Below are positions 58,786-64,000 of a DNA stretch of 64,000 nt, in pieces. The DNA lies in the NCBI GenBank assembly GCA_947044405.1, contig CAMRHE010000076.1:5376001-5440000 (forward strand). The letters run 5' to 3'. The notes beneath the pieces are model-generated. The model saw nothing but the letters and a program-made list of their open reading frames with translations, was not told the DNA's origin and did not search any database. Origin of the DNA: Leptodactylus fallax. Lineage: Eukaryota > Chordata > Amphibia > Anura > Leptodactylidae. How positions within the stretch are numbered: position 1 is the stretch's first letter; every line of letters starts with the position of its first letter. The translations under genes and the position numbers were made by a program.

Positions 58786-59035
58786 CCACCGGACCCCAGC
58801 ATATCAATCCGGCTCCGCAGATAGATAGGTTATAGCCACTGGACACCAGCATATCAACCCGGCTCCGCAGATAGATAGGTTATAGCTACCAGATCCCAGC
58901 ATATCAACCAAGCTCCGCAGATAGATAGGTTATAGCCACCGGACCCCCGCATATTAACCCAGCTCCACAGATAGATAGGTTATAGCCACCGGACCCCAGC
59001 ATATTAACCCAGCTCCGCAGATAGATAGGTTATAG
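58786..59035. repeat. Five 50-bp units derived from the family A MITE end
   Basis: Exactly 250 bp, five units of 50 bp, each containing CCAGCATATCAACCC and GCAGATAGATAGGTTA, the two blocks of the family A terminal segment. Only a few substitutions separate units. The left side is preceded by GGGAGTCTG, the original MITE terminus, so the array grew inside one element. Confidence 0.9.
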
Positions 59036-59164
59036 CCACCATGTGTGGCTTTCTCCAATCATTTCTATGGGAGTTTCAAAAACAGTGTCTGTTTTTGGAA
59101 ACCCCATTGAAATGATTGGGTGGATTCAAGATGTGGGACCTAAGATACATGTTTGGAATATTTG

Positions 59165-59395
59165 GTAAAACCACTTTAGGCAAAGGCCACAGACTGTGGA
59201 AAAGCCATGTTTGTTGTTGCAGATTTTGCAGTTTTTAACCAAAGCCAACAGTGACTTCGAAAGCAATAGTAAAAATGGAAGCCCTTATACTTCTCCCTTG
59301 TGCTAAATCCACTCCTGGCTTTGGCTCAAAAAAATGAAAGCAAAATCTGCAACAAGATATGCAGCTTTTACGCAATGTGTGGTTTCAGCTTTGAA
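59165..59395. mobile_element. Palindromic MITE, family N
   Basis: TTGTTGCAGATTTTGCAG at left mirrors GCAAAATCTGCAACAAG at right; AACCAAAGCCAACAGTG mirrors CACTCCTGGCTTTGGCT. Confidence 0.65.
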
Positions 59396-59765
59396 GAGGC
59401 TGCCTGACTCTTTTTTTATTGTTTAATAGGGCTGCTGAAGAGGCCATGAACATAAAAGTACATTACTCACCTCTCCCCAATCCTCTGTGTCCAGCGGCAG
59501 CAGGTTTCAGGCTTCAGTTTACACAACATTTGGCTGTTTGTGCCAGGTGCTGCAGCAGTGACCTCTTCACTAATGGCATGTCACAGCAGTCATGTGCTGT
59601 TTGTGAAGAGGTCACCTCTGAGGCAGCGTTCACCTAGCACAAATGGGATGTCACTGCTGACCTGTATATAGAAGACCAGAGCTGCTTATCCTGGAAACAG
59701 AGGCCCAGGGAGGGGAATAAAAATTTTTTATGTTCATGGCAGCCTTATTAACCAATAAAGAAAGA
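59396..59765. other. Palindromic fragment, no gene
   Basis: CAGCAGTGACCTCTTCAC at 59552 mirrors GTGAAGAGGTCACCTCTG at 59603, and AGGGCTGCTGAAGAGGCC at left resembles a MITE arm. Ends unclear. Confidence 0.4.
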
Positions 59766-59769
59766 TTTG

Positions 59770-60065
59770 GAAAAGCTCTTTAGGTCAGAGCACCACGTTG
59801 CAAAAATGCAGCATTTTACAGTAACTGCAAAGTGAATGGAATTCTAGCTAATCCCATCCACACATTTAAAAAAAAAACTGCAGCAGAAATGCAGCAATTT
59901 AAAAAATGCTCACGGTTTTGGCATTTTCCGTATAGGTATAATAGGGGCAGAAAGTCCACAGAGGGAAACTGCAGAAAAAAACCTAATGTGTTTCCACAGC
60001 GGTCTTTTCCGCAGCGTTTTTTCTGCAGTGATTTGCTCTGTAGGGTTTATTTTTTAGCTATCCTA
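59770..60065. mobile_element. Decayed palindromic MITE, family P
   Basis: Pairs GCAAAAATGCAGCATTTTAC and GCAGCAATTTAAAAAATGC, plus TTTCCGCAGCGTTTTTTCTG. Related to 43690-44030. Confidence 0.5.
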
Positions 60066-61048
60066 ACACTATGAATGCCACCATATGTACATTTGCACTT
60101 CTTTATACAGGACCTTGTGTTATTAGTGGTCTAATACTGTGAAATTTGCCAAAGCTTTGTGGAAGCTACAAATGGACGGTTGTTGTTAACTTTTTGTTAT
60201 TCTTTTTTGTTCTAATAAAGTCTCTCCAGCTGAAGATGTACTTTCACAAGCATCCATGATCCTTTTTGACAACGATAATCCGATTTACTCCTCTTCGGAT
60301 TTCTTGTATACCTCTTAATGCAATAGTTTCAACACTTGAAAAGTTTCAAAACAAAGGAATAAAATGGTTAAAAAGCAAAGTAATAAAGTACAGGATTAAT
60401 ATTCCACTGCTGAGAACAGCTAAAAGAGTCCAGTAAGTGCTGCCGCATTTGACTCAGTGTTAACTAATGTTCCGCCGCTTACTTTTCTATCCAGTTCCAC
60501 TAACAGTTTATGTACAGGAACCGGTTACTAAGCAACCGCTACTAAATCCTCACTGTTACTCACAAAGAGATCACGCAACCTGAAAATATATCATTATGTT
60601 CTGGCATCGGGAACAGTTATTTACTCTTATTTAGTATTGTCTCACAATATGACCAGATGGCGGGCCAGTCTGAAATGTCACTGAGATGGTGCTCATCTGG
60701 ACTCAGAATCACAAATATTCAATCAGTAGACAACAGGGAAGATCTGCCACAAATAAAGCAAAAAGTGACAAAGCCGTAATGTGAATGTCCACGCTGAACA
60801 AACTATTTTGGATTTTTTGTAATCTAAATAGTTACAAAATTCTGCATTTGGTATCATGTGGCTATCCTAAATCTCAACAATCCGGAATCTTCAGCAATCA
60901 ATTTTATTTATTGCTCAAATGTATCCAAATGTATCAAATGTGTACCTGTGTAGTCAAATCCTGCAGGCTTACCCCTGCCTTGCATCTGTTCCTTCTGCTA
61001 TGGCAAATGGAAGCAGGGGCTCACATAGAATTTAATTTGAGTAGGGTA
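60066..61048. other. Repeat-poor DNA
   Basis: 60235-60560 has no repeat ends and is a weak candidate for conserved non-coding sequence. The 102-codon + frame 60785-61093 has no recognised domain. Confidence 0.3.
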
Positions 61049-61052
61049 TTAA

Positions 61053-61834
61053 AGGGATTGTCCAGGGCTTATAAATTCATAGCCTATCCTTAAAGGGGTT
61101 ATCCCATTATGAACATTTATCCCCTATACACAGGACAGGGGATAAGTGTCTAAACGCTGTGGACCCGATTGCAGCGTCCACTAGTAATGAAGGGAATGGG
61201 GAACCGAAATTTCCCCTAAAGTCTCTTTGTAAATGGAGCACCAGTGTGCTTGTGTGACCGATGCCGGAGATTACGGCAGCCTCACAGAAGTGAATGAGCG
61301 TCAGTCACGTAAGTGCACTGGTTCTCCATTCACAGGGAGGCCTTAGGGGGACTTTCGTTCCCCCATCTTCCTGATCATTGGGGACCCGGTCATCAAACCC
61401 CCACTTATTCCCCGTAGATAGGGAATACATGTCCATAACGAGACAACCCCTTTACAGTAGGCTGTCAATATGTGATAAGTGTAGGTTTGACACCTGGGAT
61501 CACCACGGACCACACATTTGAAGAGGCTGTGGTACTCAGAAACACTACAGCCCCTTCCCTGTTGCCGATGACATCACGCTCATCTGTCATATGGTACAGC
61601 AGCAGCTCAGTCCCTGTCAAGTGAATGGGGATGAACTGCAATACCAAGAACAGACCCTATGATTTGTACAGCTCTGTGCTTGGTAATCCGTAAAGATGCC
61701 ACCACCTTACCCAAATGGTGTGGCCTCTTCAACCAGCTGATCTGTGGAGGTCCTTGGTATCAGATCCGCACTGATCACATATTCATGACCTAGCCGTAGA
61801 ATAGATCATCTATATATAAGTCCCTAAAACCCCT
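61053..61834. mobile_element. TTAA MITE, family B-like, interrupted
   Basis: Left AGGGATTGTCCAGGGCTTA after TTAA (61049-61052); right TCCCTAAAACCCC before TTAA (61835-61838). It is interrupted by the MITE at 61094-61451. Confidence 0.65.
61094..61451. mobile_element. TTAA MITE, family C, nested
   Basis: Left AGGGGTTATCCCATTATGAA after TTAA (61090-61093) mirrors right TCCATAACGAGACAACCCC; the right TTAA has decayed to TTAC. The interior shares ACAGGACAGGGGATAAG with 15761. Confidence 0.75.
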
Positions 61835-61838
61835 TTAA

Positions 61839-62447
61839 TATGTGGTCTGATATTTTGCATTGCTTGCAGCACTTTTATTTCAACACCATGTAACGTATAG
61901 GCCCTTCATTGTGGTGATTTGGTGTGACAATAAAAGCAATGTGTACAATATAATGATTACTTTGCTTGCACCTCTTTAATTTCTACACCAAACCTTCTTG
62001 TTCGATATGCAATGGAGGAATGCAGTCACAATTGTTTCCCTGGATCAAGGTCCAGGAGAGCCAAAAAATAGGCAGTGGTGTTGATAAAAGTCAAGTACAA
62101 CACAATATTTCATAATCTCTTAAAGTTATATTACGAGTTATATTACGATTATTTGCTCAGACAATAAATTATTTTCGATTGCATTGGCAAAGGTGCCATT
62201 GTTTTCTAATCTCCTGCCTATAAATGGACTGGGTCCGTACCACTGACACCTCCGAGTCCTACCTGTGTGCAAACCATAATAAGACTATCAAGAACCGTGA
62301 CTAATACAGCGCTCCAGCATCACACATCACGTCATGAAAGAATATTCTAGATTGGTGGTTATTCCTAATTCTAAAAAGTTTTACCTTTGAAACCTTGAAA
62401 GTGTTCTATGTCTAGTTGTCTATATATTGATACTCAATACTGATCTA
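61839..62447. other. No feature recognised
   Basis: No frames or repeats of note. Confidence 0.4.
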
Positions 62448-62728
62448 CAGTACTGTGCAAACTTTGTAGGCAGGTGTGGAAAAAAATTCTTCTAGAATGC
62501 TTCCAGAAATAGAAGGATTAATAGTTTATTTTTGTCAATTACCAAAATGAAGTGAATGAAGAAAAGAGAAATGTAAATCTCATCAATATTTGGTGTGCCC
62601 TTTGCCCTTTGGAGGAGGAGTCCTGGAAGTGATGATCCAACCCCCACAGATATAGCCCTGGTCTCAACATCGTCCAGTCTGTCTGGGATGACATGAAGAG
62701 ACGAAAGGATTGTACAAGCCTAGATCTA

Positions 62729-63652
<924 letters not shown>

Positions 63653-63930
63653 TACAGAAGATCTGTGCTTAGTTCTCCAAGATGGTGGGAACAACCTGTG
63701 GAGTTCTGCCAAAAACTGTCTGCAAGTACCGAGAAGAACTGATGGAAGGCAAAGGGTAAAGGTCACACCAAATATTGATGGGATTTACATTTCTTTTTTC
63801 TTCATTCACTTCATGTTTTTTAATTGATGAAAATTATTTTTATTTTTGTAAGCATTTTACTTTTTGTAGCATTTTTTCCACACCTGCCTAAACTTTTTGT
63901 ACAGTACTGTACAGCAAAATGTTTCCATCA

Positions 63931-64000
63931 TGGGTGTAGCTATAGGGGATGCAGGTAACGTGCACCCGGACCCTTTGGCCTGAAGGCCCAAATGACTCTT
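63931..64000. mobile_element. Start of a hAT-like amphibian repeat, cut by the window end
   Basis: GGGTGTAGCTATAGGGGATG followed by GTGCACCCGGACCCTTTGG resembles a common frog family with GGGCCC-rich interior; traces also at 16860 and 22331. Confidence 0.4.

Overview
The window looks like repeat-dense intergenic or intronic DNA from a vertebrate nuclear genome, most likely an anuran amphibian. The evidence is a decayed DIRS-type tyrosine-recombinase retroelement, several Tc1 deletion derivatives, a V-type tRNA-derived SINE, and many palindromic MITEs with TTAA, TA, TTA or 8-bp target duplications. I recognise these families by memory of frog and toad assemblies; no database was searched. I found no host protein-coding gene that I can defend. 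There is no bacterial operon structure, CRISPR array, rRNA gene or intact tRNA gene.

Layout. 1-4640: DIRS-like element on the + strand (Gag-like, RT, RNase H, MT-like and tyrosine recombinase remnants, then an inverted repeat), truncated by the window start. 4651-5013: Tc1/mariner MITE. 5.0-7.2 kb: degenerate tandem repeats and one unidentified 155-codon minus-strand ORF. 7.9-16.6 kb: TTAA MITEs, two tRNA-derived SINEs, a 48-bp minisatellite and a near-perfect 419-bp palindrome. 19-26 kb: MITEs, including a TTAA element nested in a hAT-type MITE. 26-27 kb: repeat-poor, homeodomain-site-like DNA. 27.1-27.9 kb: hAT element containing a minisatellite. 30-33 kb: hAT MITE and another minisatellite. 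33.75-34.49 kb: about 39 copies of a 19-bp repeat. 34.5-35.3 kb: repeat-poor DNA. 36-42 kb: two Tc1 derivatives and several MITEs, one with another element inserted at its end. 43-45 kb: MITE and LTR-like debris. 45-56 kb: MITEs. 56.7-57.2 kb: Tc1 derivative. 58.8-59.0 kb: five perfect-length 50-bp repeats made from a MITE end. 61.05-61.83 kb: MITE in MITE. 62.45-63.91 kb: a Tc1 derivative interrupted by a second Tc1 element with a broken transposase.

The parts do not form a pathway; they are layers of transposition. The most useful signals are (i) a hAT-type MITE family (TIR TAGAGATGAGCGA) whose 8-bp duplications can be read directly at several copies, (ii) one MITE family whose terminal segment has been tandemly amplified at two separate loci, (iii) nested insertions that give relative ages, and (iv) a few AT-rich repeat-free islands that may be conserved non-coding elements. 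Element ends are base-exact where target duplications are visible and approximate elsewhere.
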